The notes beneath the pieces were generated by a model. The model saw only the letters and a list, made by a program, of their open reading frames with translations. It was not told the origin of the DNA and did not search any database. From DASVNK01 sp036383895 (lineage in GTDB: Bacteria > Verrucomicrobiota > Verrucomicrobiia > Limisphaerales > SXQI01), in the NCBI GenBank assembly GCA_036383895.1, contig DASVNK010000015.1, positions 62,001 through 126,000 on the forward strand: DNA of 64,000 nt, written 5' to 3'. The position numbers were made by a program, and so were the translations under genes. The number at the start of each line of letters is the position of its first letter. Positions within the stretch are counted from its first letter, which is position 1. This document shows positions 35,381 to 46,700 of this stretch, piece by piece.

Positions 35381-37910
35381 TTACTGTGCGACCCGGGTAC
35401 GGAGGAAGAGTGGAGTTGATTTATTGAGGAGGGTGGAGCGGGTGAAGGAGTTGCTGAAGAAGGTGGCTTGTTGGTTCCAGTTGGTGAGGTCCGTGGTACT
35501 TTCGAGGATGACGGTTTGGTCATCGCGCTGCCATGATTCGATGGTGATGTTGTTTGGGTTTTGCGAGATGATGAGGCGAGGTGCGGTGGCAGTGTAGATT
35601 ACTTGGAAATCGATGGGAGGAGAGTAGGCGATGTGCCCGTCAGCGGAGATGGCTTTGGCGAAGACGCGGTGGGTGGAGGGAGGAATATTTGAGCCGGGGA
35701 GGGTGAAGTTGGGCGAGTCGGCGATGCCGTGGGAGCGAGTGTTCCAAAGGTATCCGATCGGCGAAATGGTGTAGGAGATTTGCTCGATGATTTCGATGCG
35801 AGTGGTGGGGTTGGTGAGCAACGGTCCAGCAAATCGAAATTCCGGAAAGTCTGGCAGGGAGAAGACGGAGTGGTGGGCGGGCGAAGTAATGGCGAGTTGA
35901 GCGACATCGATGAAGATGTGGAAGGGATCTGTAAGGAATGCATGGCCGAATTCGGAAATGCAAATGAAGTAGGACTGACCTGCTTCGACGGGAAAGAGAG
36001 TTACATCGTCGAGCAGTGAGTTTGTCGGTGCTGCAGAGAGATTGGTCAGCGAATCACCAGTGAAGATGGAACGGATGGGTAAGCGAGGGTGATTAGGAAA
36101 AAAATTATCCGGCAACTCTGGTCTGACGGGAATGCGGAGAGCGGCGTACCCGGTTGTTGCTGGAGTAAATTTCCACCAGAGCGAGCGGGGGCGACGGAAA
36201 TCATCGGGCTCGCCGAGTTCTGAAGTTGCAGCGGTGGTGTCGGCGAAGAATTGAACGTGATCGCCTTGAAGGATTGCGGCGGTAGCGAAGGTGTCGTTGG
36301 CGGGTTGTTCGCGAAACTGGAAGATAAATTTGGCGGGCCTGGGGAATTCAGTGCCGGATTCGAGACGGATATAATAGGTCTGACCCGCGGCGAAATAACG
36401 CTGCGTCATTGAACTACTGTTGGTGACATGCTGAAGGGAGTGGAGTTGTTCGCCGGAGAAAACACTGAGCCACCAGCCGAAGCCGCTAAAGTCAGCCAGC
36501 CCGCTAGCCGGTGCGATGAACTTGAACCAGAGCGTTTTTGCGCCGAGTTCGTAAGTGGGAGGTTCCGCGGGTTCAACGGTCGCGCAGGATTCGCAAACCC
36601 AAGTAACGAAGTGGTTACTCGAGATGAGTTGCGCGTCGGCAAAGTTGTCGTTCGGGGGAGGGGTAGGAATTAGAACCAGTCTATATCTGCCGAAGACAGA
36701 ACGAGAGATACCGTCTGAGAATCCGGCGGCGATAGAGTAGGTTTGGCCCGCTTGAACTGCGTGAGTTGGATGTAGTGTGAGGTCGCTTTCGTTGGTGCCG
36801 GAGAAGAGGGAAAACTTGAGATAGGTTTGATCGAGGTCGTCGAAGGCGAGAACGCCGGACCGTGGTGCGGTCCAGGACCACCAAACGGCGGAGGGAGTGC
36901 CGCGGAAATCTGCTTCGAAAATAGTATCGTCGCCGGTGAGCGGGAGGCGGTCGGCAAAAGTGCTGTTGGGATGTGTGATCCTGAAAGTCAGCGGCCGAAG
37001 CGCGTAGTTTTTTCCATCGGACGCGCTGGCTGTGGCGGTGAGTGTGTGCTCGGTGGGATGGAGGATGGGAAACTGGATGGGCGCAAGGCGGTTGGTTTGG
37101 AGGAATATGCCGTGGTGGAAATAGACGGTGAGATTGGTGATGGCGGCGTACTCGGGAAGAGCTTTCCAACGCAGCGTGGGCGGTGTGACGTGGGGATAGG
37201 AAGCGCCCGGTTCGATACCTTCGAATTCCAAGTAGCGGGTGAGCGAGAGAGCGATTTCTATGGGGTAATTGTAAGACCAATTGACGGCAAGTTGATACTC
37301 CTGGCCAGCGAAGACTTCGTTGCCGGTGAATCGAGTTAGATTGGAGAGTTCGGATCCGGTGAAAAGGGTGACAGTTTCGAATGAGATGGCACCGCTGGCG
37401 GGAGCGATCCATTTATACCAGGTGACTGGTGATGAGCCGTTCGAGGCGGCGATGGGTTCGGCGGGGTCGTACTGAGCGGCAGGACTCCAATCGGAGAATC
37501 GGACGTTGTCTCCCTGGAGGAGAAGGCGGTTTTCGAAGGAGTCGTTTACGGGAGGAGCGGTGAAGACAAGGCGGGCATCATCGTAATTGATGAGTGTAGG
37601 GCGAGGCGTGGGTTTGATGGTTGGCGTAGGCGTGAAGCAGAAAATGACCGTTGGCGGGAGCGGTCCATGAGAACCAAACGTCGGGATATTCTTCAGGAAA
37701 GGGATAGGGGATTGGGTCGCGGGTGGCGTTTTCGAAGGACATGCTGAAGTTGATGTCGGTGCCGGAGAGGTGGGTTGCGGAGGCGAGGTGGTCGTTGGCT
37801 GGCTGGGCTTGAGCGGCTGCGGCCAGGTTCAGCAGAAGGACCACAATGACCAGATAGAGGCGAGCAAGGCGCGAATTGCCTTGCCGAACAGTGTTATAGG
37901 TTGGGCGCAT
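35381..37910 (-). pseudogene. Secreted surface protein with PPC-like repeats, interrupted by a frameshift
   Basis: The start (37910) encodes a Sec signal (LARLYLVIVVLLLNLAAAAQA) and the first repeat PANDHLASATHLSGT...VWFSWTAPANGHF, then hits a stop at 37578. Dropping one T of the TTTT at 37641-37644 restores a frame that reads on without interruption (CFTPTPTIKPTPRPTLINYDD...) to the stop at 35381, about 842 residues. Further repeats show PVNDSFENRLLLQGD, VWWSWTAPRSGVLAFDD, NDNFADAQLIS, LWFKFIAPASG, NDTFATAAILQGD and LWWKFTPATTG, then a C-terminal ESTTDLTNW...LFLRTRVAQ module. Likely an adhesin or glycan-binding surface protein. A sequencing error is as likely as true inactivation. Confidence 0.7.
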
Positions 37911-38230
37911 CAGCGGCGGCGATATTAGAAGAAGGAAATAAAAAAGCAGTAAAAAGAGTACGTCTGCGTCTACGTCGAGGAGGATAACTTCCGCCCTTTG
38001 TCCTTGGGTGGACCTTTGGTCCCCTCAGAGATTTTCGGAGGGGTTCCGGTGCGGACCGGGAGGAGTATGTGAAATTGCTAGCGGGCGCGCTCAATGCGGA
38101 TGCGAACGGCACCTCTGACATGCAGTTGAGCGGAGAAGCGGTGACTACGAAGATCGGAAGTAGAACGGCGGCAGCCGGAACCTCACGCGTTTAAGCAGGG
38201 TGGTGGCGCCGTTACGGGGCAACGCGTGGG
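37911..38230. other. Intergenic stretch, 320 bases
   Basis: Lies between the DUF1501 stop and the start of the frameshifted surface-protein gene. It contains GGACCTTTGGTCC and CCCCTC...GAGGGG stems (about 38010-38043) without a T-tract. No gene is supportable. Confidence 0.45.
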
Positions 38231-39688
38231 TTAGGCCAAGATGCCGGGGATTATTTTGGCGGTGCCGGCGACGCCGGTGAGGCGTTCCTGGCGGGCGCTT
38301 ACTTCGAAACTGAGATTTTCGTGCGAGATGCCGAGAGCGGCGAGGATAGTGGCGTGCAGGTCGCGAAATGGGTAGGGGTTCTCGACCGCCATGAGGCCGA
38401 TTTCGTCAGTGGCTCCTATGCGGCCGGGCTTTACTCCGCCGCCGGCCATCCAAATTGTAAACCCGGCGGCGTTGTGTTGTCGGCCATTGTCGCCCTGGGT
38501 CATGGGCGTGCGGCCAAATTCACTGGCCCAAATTACAAGGGTTGTGTCGAGCAAGCCGCGTTCCTTCAAGTCGCCGAGCAGCGCTGCGATGGGCTGATCT
38601 GTCCAGCGGGCGCGCGGCGTGTGATTCTTTTCGAGCCGATCGTGGGCGTCCCAGCCATCCTTGTCCGGCATGTCATACAACTGCACGAAGCGAACGCCGC
38701 GTTCGACGAGCCGTCGCGCGAGCAAACATTTACGGGCAAAATTTCCCGTGCGTTTGTCTTCGTGTTCGAAACCGTAGCATCTGCGGAGATAATCAGGTTC
38801 CTTTTCAACATCGCCAACTTCCAGGGCCGCTGACTGCATGCGGTAGGCTAATTCGTAAGTAGCAATTCGGGCATCCAGTTCGGTGAATCCCGGCCGCGTG
38901 GCGCGATGTTTCATGTTCAGCTTCTGGATCAAATCGAGCGTCGCCCGCTGACCCGCCGCCATTTCCTCCGGCGGCAACAAGTCGAGAACCGGTGTGCCTT
39001 TATCGCGCAAGCGCGTCGGCTGAAACGCCGCGGGCAGGAATCCATTCGAATAATTCGCCGCGCCGCCGAGCGGACCCGCATCGAACAACATCACGTAACC
39101 CGGCAGATCCTGGTTTTCCGTCCCAAGGCCATAAGTAACCCATGAACCCAAACTTGCTTTCCCTGCCCGCACATCTCCCGTGTGCAACTGGTAACTCGCC
39201 GGTGCGTGATTATTACTCTCCGCCTGCAAGGAATGGATGAAGCATAAATCGTCCGCATGTTGGGCCACGCGCGAATACAATTCGCTCATCCACATCCCGC
39301 TTTGGCCGTATTGCTGAAATTGGTAAGGGCTCGCGAGCAACTCCTCCTTGCATCCATGAAAAACATTCGCGAAGCGCGTCGCTTCCACCGCTTTCTTGAT
39401 CGAATCCGGTACCGGCTTCCCGGCGAGCTTCTGTAATTCTGGCTTATAATCGAACGTGTCCACCTGCGAAGGCCCGCCGACCATGAACAGAAAAATCACC
39501 GATTTCGCTTTCGGCGCGAAATGCGGCTGCCGCGCCGCAAACGGATTCAGCGGCTCAATCACCGGCCACTTCGGCGCGCTCGCCAGCGCCTCGCGTCGCA
39601 ACAGCGCATCCAACGCCAGCGTCCCAAACCCAGCACCCGTCCGCGCCAAAAAATCGCGTCGCGAAACGTTATGAGGTTGGAGGATCAT
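38231..39688 (-). CDS. DUF1501 family secreted protein
   Basis: 485 residues. Tat signal HNVSRRDFLARTGAGFGTLALDALL. DUF1501 (sulfatase-like fold) landmarks are complete: AKSVIFLFMVGGPSQVDTFDYKP, GQSGMWMSELYSRVAQHADDLCFIHS, SYQLHTGDVRAGKASLGSWVTYGLGTEN, QLYDMPDKDGWDAHDRLEKNH and LVIWASEFGRTPMTQGDNGRQHNAAGFT. In Planctomycetes and Verrucomicrobia this gene nearly always follows a DUF1549/DUF1553 (cytochrome c) partner. Here the upstream gene is a glycosyltransferase-like protein 50 bases away, so this copy is an orphan. Function in the family is unproven; roles in polysaccharide desulfation or redox have been suggested. Confidence 0.9.
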   Translation of the reverse strand: MILQPHNVSRRDFLARTGAGFGTLALDALLRREALASAPKWPVIEPLNPFAARQPHFAPKAKSVIFLFMVGGPSQVDTFDYKPELQKLAGKPVPDSIKKAVEATRFANVFHGCKEELLASPYQFQQYGQSGMWMSELYSRVAQHADDLCFIHSLQAESNNHAPASYQLHTGDVRAGKASLGSWVTYGLGTENQDLPGYVMLFDAGPLGGAANYSNGFLPAAFQPTRLRDKGTPVLDLLPPEEMAAGQRATLDLIQKLNMKHRATRPGFTELDARIATYELAYRMQSAALEVGDVEKEPDYLRRCYGFEHEDKRTGNFARKCLLARRLVERGVRFVQLYDMPDKDGWDAHDRLEKNHTPRARWTDQPIAALLGDLKERGLLDTTLVIWASEFGRTPMTQGDNGRQHNAAGFTIWMAGGGVKPGRIGATDEIGLMAVENPYPFRDLHATILAALGISHENLSFEVSARQERLTGVAGTAKIIPGILA

Positions 39689-39737
39689 CTACTCGCATTA
39701 TGACCATTGCCGCGCTTTTCCACAAATGCTAATCCGG

Positions 39738-41288
39738 TCACTCATCCACCTCCGGCTCGGGCGGCAGCGTCTCCACGTATTTCTTCCAAAGCTCCAGTTC
39801 CACATACAACTCCAGGAACTTTGTCGGACGCAGCTCTGTCATCCCCGCCATGATCCATTTCTTCTCGGACTTTTCATCAAGCCGCGCATCCAGATCAGCC
39901 GAGACGATCACAATCGGAGCGTACGGATCGTCCGGAAGTTTATCGTACCAGCCGACGTGCTTGAACCGCCGCAAATACCACGGTAGAGGCCAATAATCGC
40001 TTTCCGGTGATACGACTTTAATGACCGTCTCAAATGCTTGCGGACTAATCTTCGCGATTCCTTCCGCCCGCTCGACCAGGTTCAAAATGTCCGGAACCGT
40101 TTGCGCGTACACATACGGATTCCTGCGATCCGAAGCATGCGCATAACTGCCGCGCCAGGATTGCGCCGTCAGTTGGACCGTCGCCGCGATGATCAGCAGT
40201 GCAATCGCAACCCGAACAAGCTTCCTGCGTGAAATCTCAATCAGTGCCGCCGCGCCAACTCCCGCCAGCAACACAAAGCCAAAGTAAAAATTCAGGAGGC
40301 ACCACGGCGTTTTGTAAGAAATGAGCGAGTAGATAGCCGCAAGCACGATGCTATAGGTCGCGAGGAAATGGAGCAGGGGAGACTTCCGCCGAAACGCAAC
40401 GACCATCCCAATAACCGCGAGGATTAAAATCAGCGCTTCACTGAAGACTGGACCCTTCACCGGATGAAACCACCCAATCCGCTGAAAATAAAAATACCAC
40501 GGATGGATATGCGGCGAGTGTCCCGAAGCCCGCTTCAACCACGGAAAGTAAGTCAGAACAGAATCGATCAATCCGCGAAAGTTTGTGAAGAACGAACTGA
40601 AGAATAGCAGCCAAACGAATAACGTGGCCGCCACCGCCAAACCCACATCCTTCCACGGAATGCCTCGAAGGAAAATTTTCCAAGAGGCGTCTTTCTCCTT
40701 CGCTCTCCACATCGTTAAGACGAGCGCCACTCCCATCGCCGCCACGCTCAGCACGAAGGTCTCCTTCGTCGCGAACATCAACCCCAGCCCAACTCCAGAC
40801 CACGCCGCCCACCATCGTGATCGCGACTGCACATAACGCCATCCCGAGCCGATGGTCACCGCGCTGAAAAAAATCAGCAGCATTTCGTGAATGAAATACC
40901 GGCTGTAAAAAACCATCGCGGGCGAGATGGCGATGAACAGCGCCGACCAAATTATCGCCTGCCGACCAAGCCCGTCGGCAAACAGAAACAATAGCAAAAT
41001 CACCGCCGCACCAAAGAAAACCGTCGCGTAGCGCAGCGCCTGGTCGGGAAGATCATTCGCGTTAGCAGCGCCACTCAGGACAAGAAAAGGGACCGTTGCG
41101 TAGTGCAGCGTCGGTCCGTGATATTCATCTGGGTCGTATTTATAACGACCGCTCGCCCACAACTCCGCGACCTTGGTCGCATTCACCGCTTCATCGTTGT
41201 GAAGCGGGCGGGTATCGAGTTTGGGAAGGCGAAAGGCGAGCGCGCCTGCAAAAATCACCAGGACAGCGAGCGCGCTCCAGCGATTCAT
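39738..41288 (-). CDS. Agl23-like membrane glycosyltransferase (TIGR03663, GT39/ArnT fold)
   Basis: 516 residues with about 11-12 membrane helices. The first loop has RLPKLDTRPLHNDEAVNATKVAEL, where the Asp-Glu pair after the first helix is the catalytic feature of the GT-C/ArnT fold; YHGPTLHYATVPFL follows. The C-terminal soluble part (about 395-516) includes PESDYWPLPWYLRRFKHVGWYD. TIGR03663 proteins are thought to move lipid-linked sugars onto proteins or lipids at the outer side of the membrane. It begins 3 bases after the discoidin-like gene's stop, so they form an operon. Donor and acceptor unknown. Confidence 0.8.
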   Translation of the reverse strand: MNRWSALAVLVIFAGALAFRLPKLDTRPLHNDEAVNATKVAELWASGRYKYDPDEYHGPTLHYATVPFLVLSGAANANDLPDQALRYATVFFGAAVILLLFLFADGLGRQAIIWSALFIAISPAMVFYSRYFIHEMLLIFFSAVTIGSGWRYVQSRSRWWAAWSGVGLGLMFATKETFVLSVAAMGVALVLTMWRAKEKDASWKIFLRGIPWKDVGLAVAATLFVWLLFFSSFFTNFRGLIDSVLTYFPWLKRASGHSPHIHPWYFYFQRIGWFHPVKGPVFSEALILILAVIGMVVAFRRKSPLLHFLATYSIVLAAIYSLISYKTPWCLLNFYFGFVLLAGVGAAALIEISRRKLVRVAIALLIIAATVQLTAQSWRGSYAHASDRRNPYVYAQTVPDILNLVERAEGIAKISPQAFETVIKVVSPESDYWPLPWYLRRFKHVGWYDKLPDDPYAPIVIVSADLDARLDEKSEKKWIMAGMTELRPTKFLELYVELELWKKYVETLPPEPEVDE

Positions 41289-41291
41289 CCG

Positions 41292-41960
41292 CTATTTCGC
41301 AGGCAGCGCGTAAACTTCGATTTCCTGCCAGCAATTGATTGCGCTCAAGGTACTGCCCTTGGTGTAGCCGCGCACATAACGTGCCTTCACGCCTTTCACC
41401 GGCACCACGCGACCGAACTCCAGCTCGAAATATTCGCGATCGGTTCCGACGCCGAGCTTCGAAGAGTTATCGGTGTCGTTGTTGTAAACGATCGTCACGC
41501 CGTCCTTGAACTCGGGGTCGTTCGAGACTTGCACGATCGTGTCATGAAACGCCTGAAGCAATCGATGATCGTGCCAGAAGGCAATCGCGTGAATCTCCTG
41601 CTGCTCGCCGAGATCCACCTGCACCCATTGGGTGCCGCGCTTGAACTCGACGACATCTTCATCGATCGGTTCGCGCTTTCCATCGACGATCTGAGTCAAC
41701 TCGCCTGTGTAAGGCGCCACGCTGCTCGTCACGGTTTTTCCGGTGGCAACATTCTTAACGCCGTTTGGCACCTGGATCGGCGCCGGCGCAGTCTTCGGCG
41801 GCGGCTCAATATTTGGGCCCGAGGGAAGATCTTCCGGCGTCCCCTTCGTCGTATGCGCGGGCAATTTCAAATTCAGCGGAACGGTATCCGCAGCTTGCGA
41901 ACCTGCCGGCGAAAGCGCGACGAGCGCGGCGGCCAATGAAAACAACCAAACCTTCTTCAT
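41292..41960 (-). CDS. Secreted discoidin-like (F5/8 type C) domain protein
   Basis: 222 residues from the ATG at 41960 (GGAG just upstream). Sec signal MKKVWLFSLAAALVALSPAGSQA. A Pro-rich linker (PSGPNIEPPPKTAPAP) leads to a beta-sandwich: NVATGKTVTSSVAPYTGELTQIVDG, TQWVQVDLGEQQEIHAIAFWHDHRLLQAFHD and ARYVRGYTKGSTLSAINCWQEIEVYALPAK. This is the usual order of a discoidin carbohydrate-binding domain. Coupled to the Agl23-like gene, so it may help bind the glycan that enzyme makes (inference). Confidence 0.75.
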   Translation of the reverse strand: MKKVWLFSLAAALVALSPAGSQAADTVPLNLKLPAHTTKGTPEDLPSGPNIEPPPKTAPAPIQVPNGVKNVATGKTVTSSVAPYTGELTQIVDGKREPIDEDVVEFKRGTQWVQVDLGEQQEIHAIAFWHDHRLLQAFHDTIVQVSNDPEFKDGVTIVYNNDTDNSSKLGVGTDREYFELEFGRVVPVKGVKARYVRGYTKGSTLSAINCWQEIEVYALPAK

Positions 41961-41993
41961 ACTCCAAAACTTCAGCACAATTCTTCTCTACAC

Positions 41994-42032
41994 AAATAAG
42001 AAGCAGGCCCAACTTCCGCCGGACCTGCTTTC
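41994..42032 (-). terminator. Rho-independent terminator after Gfo/Idh copy 5
   Basis: On the minus strand GCAGGTCC pairs with GGGCCTGC (one G-T pair) around a 10-base loop, followed by TTCTTATTT. It separates this gene from the discoidin-like/Agl23 operon. Confidence 0.65.
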
Positions 42033-42041
42033 GTTTCCAAA

Positions 42042-43514
42042 TTACACTTTCCAGCCGCGACGATTCTCGCGCTTCACATATTTCGCTGCTTCCTTGTCGT
42101 TGGTCGCGCGCATGTTCGGGCCGTCCCATTCCAGTTTCTGGCCCACGCCGCGGCGCAAGGCGACGCAACCGAGCAGAATGCTTTCGGTCAGGAACGCGGA
42201 GATGTCGAAGTTTGAGTAAGCCGCCGGCCCACCTTTCATCATCGCGAACCACTCCTGTTTCATCACGAGGTCGGTGTTGCCCTGCGTGCGCGCGATGCTT
42301 TGCGGCACCGCTTTGACTGCGTCGTGCTTGTCGCCGTCGACATATTTATCTTCGTCGTTCAGCAACAACTGGAACCGCGCACCGTAATCATCCGGCGAGA
42401 ACAACTTGCCCTTCTCGCCAATGATCAAGCATCCGCTCGTCGGCAAATCGCCGCGCGCCTGGATAATTTCCTTGACCACATCCGCGTGCGGACGCACCGG
42501 CGTGATATAGGCCGACTTCTTGTAAAGATCGTGCTTCGCGTTCGGGTTGCCGTCATACCACCAGAACTTCAGCGGCGGCAGGCCATCGCGCTCCGGAAAC
42601 TCAAACCGAATGCGTGAGGTCAGAGGGAAGGTCTCTGGATAAATCTTCGAAGCCATTTCCAACTCCACCGCGTTCGGGTAACCGAGCTTCAGCGCGCGGA
42701 AAGGCATGTTCACCGTATGGCAAGCCATGTCGCCCAGCGCGCCCGTCCCAAAGTCATACCAACCACGCCAATTGAATGCGTGGTAAACATCTTTCTTATA
42801 GGGACGATTCTGCGCTGGCCCCAGCCACAAATCCCAATCCAAATGTTCCGGCACCGGATCTTTTCCTTCCGGACGCATAATCCCTTGCGGCCACACAGGG
42901 CGGTTCGACCACACATGCAATTCCTTCGGCGCGCCGATGATCCCGGCCTGGATCACTTCCACCGCGCGGCGCAAACCATTCTCCGCGCTCCCCTGGTTGC
43001 CCATCTGTGTGGCGAGATTCTTTTCCTTCGCCAATTTCCGCATCTCGCGCGCTTCCGAAAGCGTCTGCGTCAACGGCTTCTGGCAATACACATGTTTGCC
43101 GGCCCGCATCGCGGTAATCGCCGCCGGCCCATGCATATGGTCCGGACCCGAGATCGTGACCGCGTCGATCGACTTATCCATGTCCTCAAGCAGCTTGCGC
43201 CAATCCTTGTAACGGCGCGCGTCGTAAGTTCGCTTATCCTTCTCTGCCATCGCTCGGAAAGTCTTCTCGCGCGCGTTCAACGTGTTCCCGTCCACATCGC
43301 AAATCGCGACGATATTTCCGCCCGCCTGGAACGCATGGCTCGAATCGCTCTCGCCTTTGCCGCCCACGCCGATGCACGCCACGTTAATTCGGTCATTTGC
43401 GCCCAACACCCGACCCACGTAAGGGAACGGGATCGATGCCGCCGCCGCTGCCAATGTCGTCCGCCGCAAAAACGCGCGGCGATTCAGGAGATCTTGCTTC
43501 TTTTCCATACTCAT
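42042..43514 (-). CDS. Secreted Gfo/Idh/MocA-family oxidoreductase (copy 5)
   Basis: 490 residues. Tat signal LLNRRAFLRRTTLAAAAASIPF. Rossmann motif INVACIGVGGKGESDS, VAICDVDGNTLNA, VTISGPDHMHGPAAITAMRAGKHVYCQKPLTQT: the usual EKP lysine motif appears as QKP, keeping the catalytic Lys. GDMACHTVNMPFRALK and the ending KYVKRENRRGWKV match the exported PVC subgroup. Probably an exported sugar oxidoreductase. It is divergent from the giant PVC protein with a 266-base gap. Confidence 0.88.
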   Translation of the reverse strand: MSMEKKQDLLNRRAFLRRTTLAAAAASIPFPYVGRVLGANDRINVACIGVGGKGESDSSHAFQAGGNIVAICDVDGNTLNAREKTFRAMAEKDKRTYDARRYKDWRKLLEDMDKSIDAVTISGPDHMHGPAAITAMRAGKHVYCQKPLTQTLSEAREMRKLAKEKNLATQMGNQGSAENGLRRAVEVIQAGIIGAPKELHVWSNRPVWPQGIMRPEGKDPVPEHLDWDLWLGPAQNRPYKKDVYHAFNWRGWYDFGTGALGDMACHTVNMPFRALKLGYPNAVELEMASKIYPETFPLTSRIRFEFPERDGLPPLKFWWYDGNPNAKHDLYKKSAYITPVRPHADVVKEIIQARGDLPTSGCLIIGEKGKLFSPDDYGARFQLLLNDEDKYVDGDKHDAVKAVPQSIARTQGNTDLVMKQEWFAMMKGGPAAYSNFDISAFLTESILLGCVALRRGVGQKLEWDGPNMRATNDKEAAKYVKRENRRGWKV

Positions 43515-43780
43515 AAAAACGTTAGTTCGCGAGCGGCCGCCTTGGGTTTACGCGCCGCTCCTGCTGAATTGTCTGGTTTCGACGCATCCAACCCGCCCCA
43601 TCTTCACGAATCAAGCCAATAAATTCCACCAGCGTTATTATTCCCATCCTCGGATTTGCTCACAATCGAATCGATTCGCAAACGGATCAGCAGAACCGTT
43701 CGTCGACAGTCGCAGCATTAAAAAGACAGCGGCAAGTAACTGAATTGTTTTCTCCCGGCCCATCAATTATAAAAACCGGC

Positions 43781-46700
43781 ATGCGATTCCTCGTCAGTGT
43801 TATTGGTGCGCTGTTCGCCCTCAGCACCTCGCTTGCTCAGCAAGCACCCGCACAACCCGCGCCGTCTCCCCAAGCTAGCCAACCCGACGCGGCTCAATCC
43901 CAACCTCAACCGTTCCAGTTCAAAGACGGCGATCGCGTCGTTTTCCTCGGCGACACCTTCATCGAGCGCGAAGGAAACTACGGCTACATCGAAACGATGC
44001 TCACAGCCCGCCTCGACAATCAAAAAGTCATCTTCCGCAATCTCGGCTGGAGCGCCGACACCGTCCTCGGCGAATCCCGCGCCAGTTTCGATCCGCCCGA
44101 GAAAGGTTTCGATCTGCTCGAGGATCAACTCAAAGCCATCAAACCGACCGTCGCCTTTCTCTGCTACGGCATGGCCGAATCTTTCAAAGGCGAAGCCGGC
44201 CTGGGAAAATTCCGCAAGGACATCAATACCCTGATCGATACCATCTCCGAAATTTCCAGGCCTGACCCTGTCCGCTTCATAATCGTCACGCCGCTCTTCC
44301 ACGAAAATCTCGGCGGCGCCTTCCCCAACCCCGACCTCCACAACGCCAAAATCGAAATGTATGTCCGCGCCCTCCGCGAAATCGCCGCGCAACGCAGCGC
44401 CCGCGTCATCGACATCTTCGAAGGCATGGTCGCCTATCACAAACGTCCCAACGCGCGCCCCTTCACCGACAACGGCATTCACCCCACGCCCTTCGGTTAC
44501 TGGCAACTCTCCCTCTTCTTCGAACGTGAGCTCCGCCTCTATCCCGGCCCCCTTCGCATCGGTTTCGACTCGAAAGGAATGATCCGCCAGGACAGCATCG
44601 GCTTCGCCGTCCACGGTTTCAAAGGTTCCGAGACAAATCTCTCCTTCTTTGCCAAAGACCGGTTTCTCCCGACCACCCCACGCCCCGCCGCGTTCGGCGA
44701 AATCGTTCGCTCGCCTGGCATCCTCATGCAGTTCATCGGCCTGAAAGACGGCCAATACACCTTGCGCGTCGATGACCAGGTCGCCGCCGTCTTCACCGGC
44801 CAGGAATGGGGCAGGGGCGGCGTTATCATGCACAGCCCTGCCATGAAACAAACCGAGGAGATGCGCAAGACCATCGTCAAGAAAAACGAACTCTTCTTCC
44901 ATCGCTGGCGTCCGCAAAACCAAACTTACCTCTTCGGCTTCCGCAAATACGAACAGGGCCAGAACGCTAAGGAAATTCCCATGTTCGACCCGCTCATCTC
45001 CGAGCAGGAAGAAAAAATCTTCAAGCTTACCGAACTGAAAACCCGCGAATACAAACTCGCCCCCGCCGAACCCGGCGACGAAGAAAAACTCGCTCCCGCA
45101 AAACAGGAACAGAAGGAACTTGCCGACATCGATCAAACCCCGCTTCCGCAGCCGACCTTCGATCACGACCCAGAGCTGGAAATTACTCTCTGGGCCGAAA
45201 ACCCAAATCTCGCGAAACCGATTCACATGAACTTCGATCCCCAAGGCCGCCTCTGGGTCGCCAGTTCGTCCGTCTATCCACAGATCGAACCGGGCAAAGA
45301 AGCGAATGATAAAATCCTCATCCTCGAAGACACGAACAACGACGGTAAAGCCGATAAAACCACCGTCTTCGCCGATGGCTTGCTCATCCCCACCGGCGTC
45401 GAGCCCGGCGACGGCGGAGCCTACGTCGCGAACAGCACCGAACTTCTCTTCTACCGCGATCACGACGGCGATGGTCGCGCCGATGAAAAGCGCATCATGC
45501 TCTCAGGTTTCGGCACGGAAGACACCCACCACATTCTGCACACGCTCCGCTGGGGGCACGATGGCCAGCTCTACATGAACCAGTCCATCTACATCCACAG
45601 CCACATCGAAACTCCCCACGGCGTCGTCCGTCTCGATAGCGGCGGCATTCTCAATCTCCGCCCACCCACCCAGGAACTCGGCATCCACATGAAAGGTCTC
45701 ATCAACTCCTGGGGCCACCACTTCGACCGCTTTGGCCAATCCTTCGCCACCGACGGCGCGGGCGGCGAAGGGATCAATTGGGTTATTCCCCAGGCGATGT
45801 ATGTCACTTACGAAGGTGCGCGAAAAATCCTGCACGGCGTGAGCCCCGGCAATTATCCGAAATTCTGCGGCCTCGAAGTCGTCGAGAGTGAACATTTCCC
45901 GGACGACTGGCACGGCTCGCTCGTCACTTGCGATTTCCGCGCTCATCGCGTCGTTCGTTTCGCCCTCAGTGAACAAGGCGCAGGCTACACCACCAAGGAA
46001 ATGCCTGACCTCATGCGCAGCACGAACGTCACTTTCCGCCCTATCGACGTAAAGGTCGGGCCGGACGGCGCGCTCTACGTCGCCGATTGGTCCAACCCCA
46101 TCATTCAACACGGTGAAGTCGATTTCCGCGACCCGCGCCGCGATCACGAACACGGCCGCATCTGGCGCATCGCTTACAAGAACCGCCCCCTCGCGAAAAA
46201 GCAGGATCTCGTTAAGGCGGGCAATGCCGATCTTCTCGCGAACCTTCTCTCGAAAAACAATTACGCGCGCCAGCAATCCCGTCGCGTGCTGACCGAACGC
46301 GGCGCGCAAAAAATTCAATCCGATCTGGAAACATGGACCAACGCGCAAACCAAGGAGCAGGGGACCCTCGAAGCGCTCTGGATGTTCCAATCTATTGACG
46401 TCGTGAATGTCGATCTCCTCAAAAAGACTCTCGCCGCCAAAGACGGTCGCATCCGCGCCGCCGCCACGCGCGTCCTGAGCTTCTGGCAAAACCGTATCCC
46501 AAACGCCCTCGATCTCATCTCCCCCCTCGTCGCCGATGATCACGGCATTGTCCGCGTGGAAGCAGTCCGCGCCGCCGCAAAGATTCCCAGCCCCCGTTCC
46601 GCCGAATTAGTTCTCAGCGCGCTCGATAAACCCATGGATCGATTCACCGATTACGCCATTTGGCTCAGCATAAATGATCTCGCCGAACCGTGGGTGAAAG

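Noticed and set aside
43763..45463. 566-codon minus-strand frame opposite the giant PVC gene
   Set aside because: Antisense shadow with biased composition (Phe/Glu/Gly/Val-rich); the plus strand carries clear domains.
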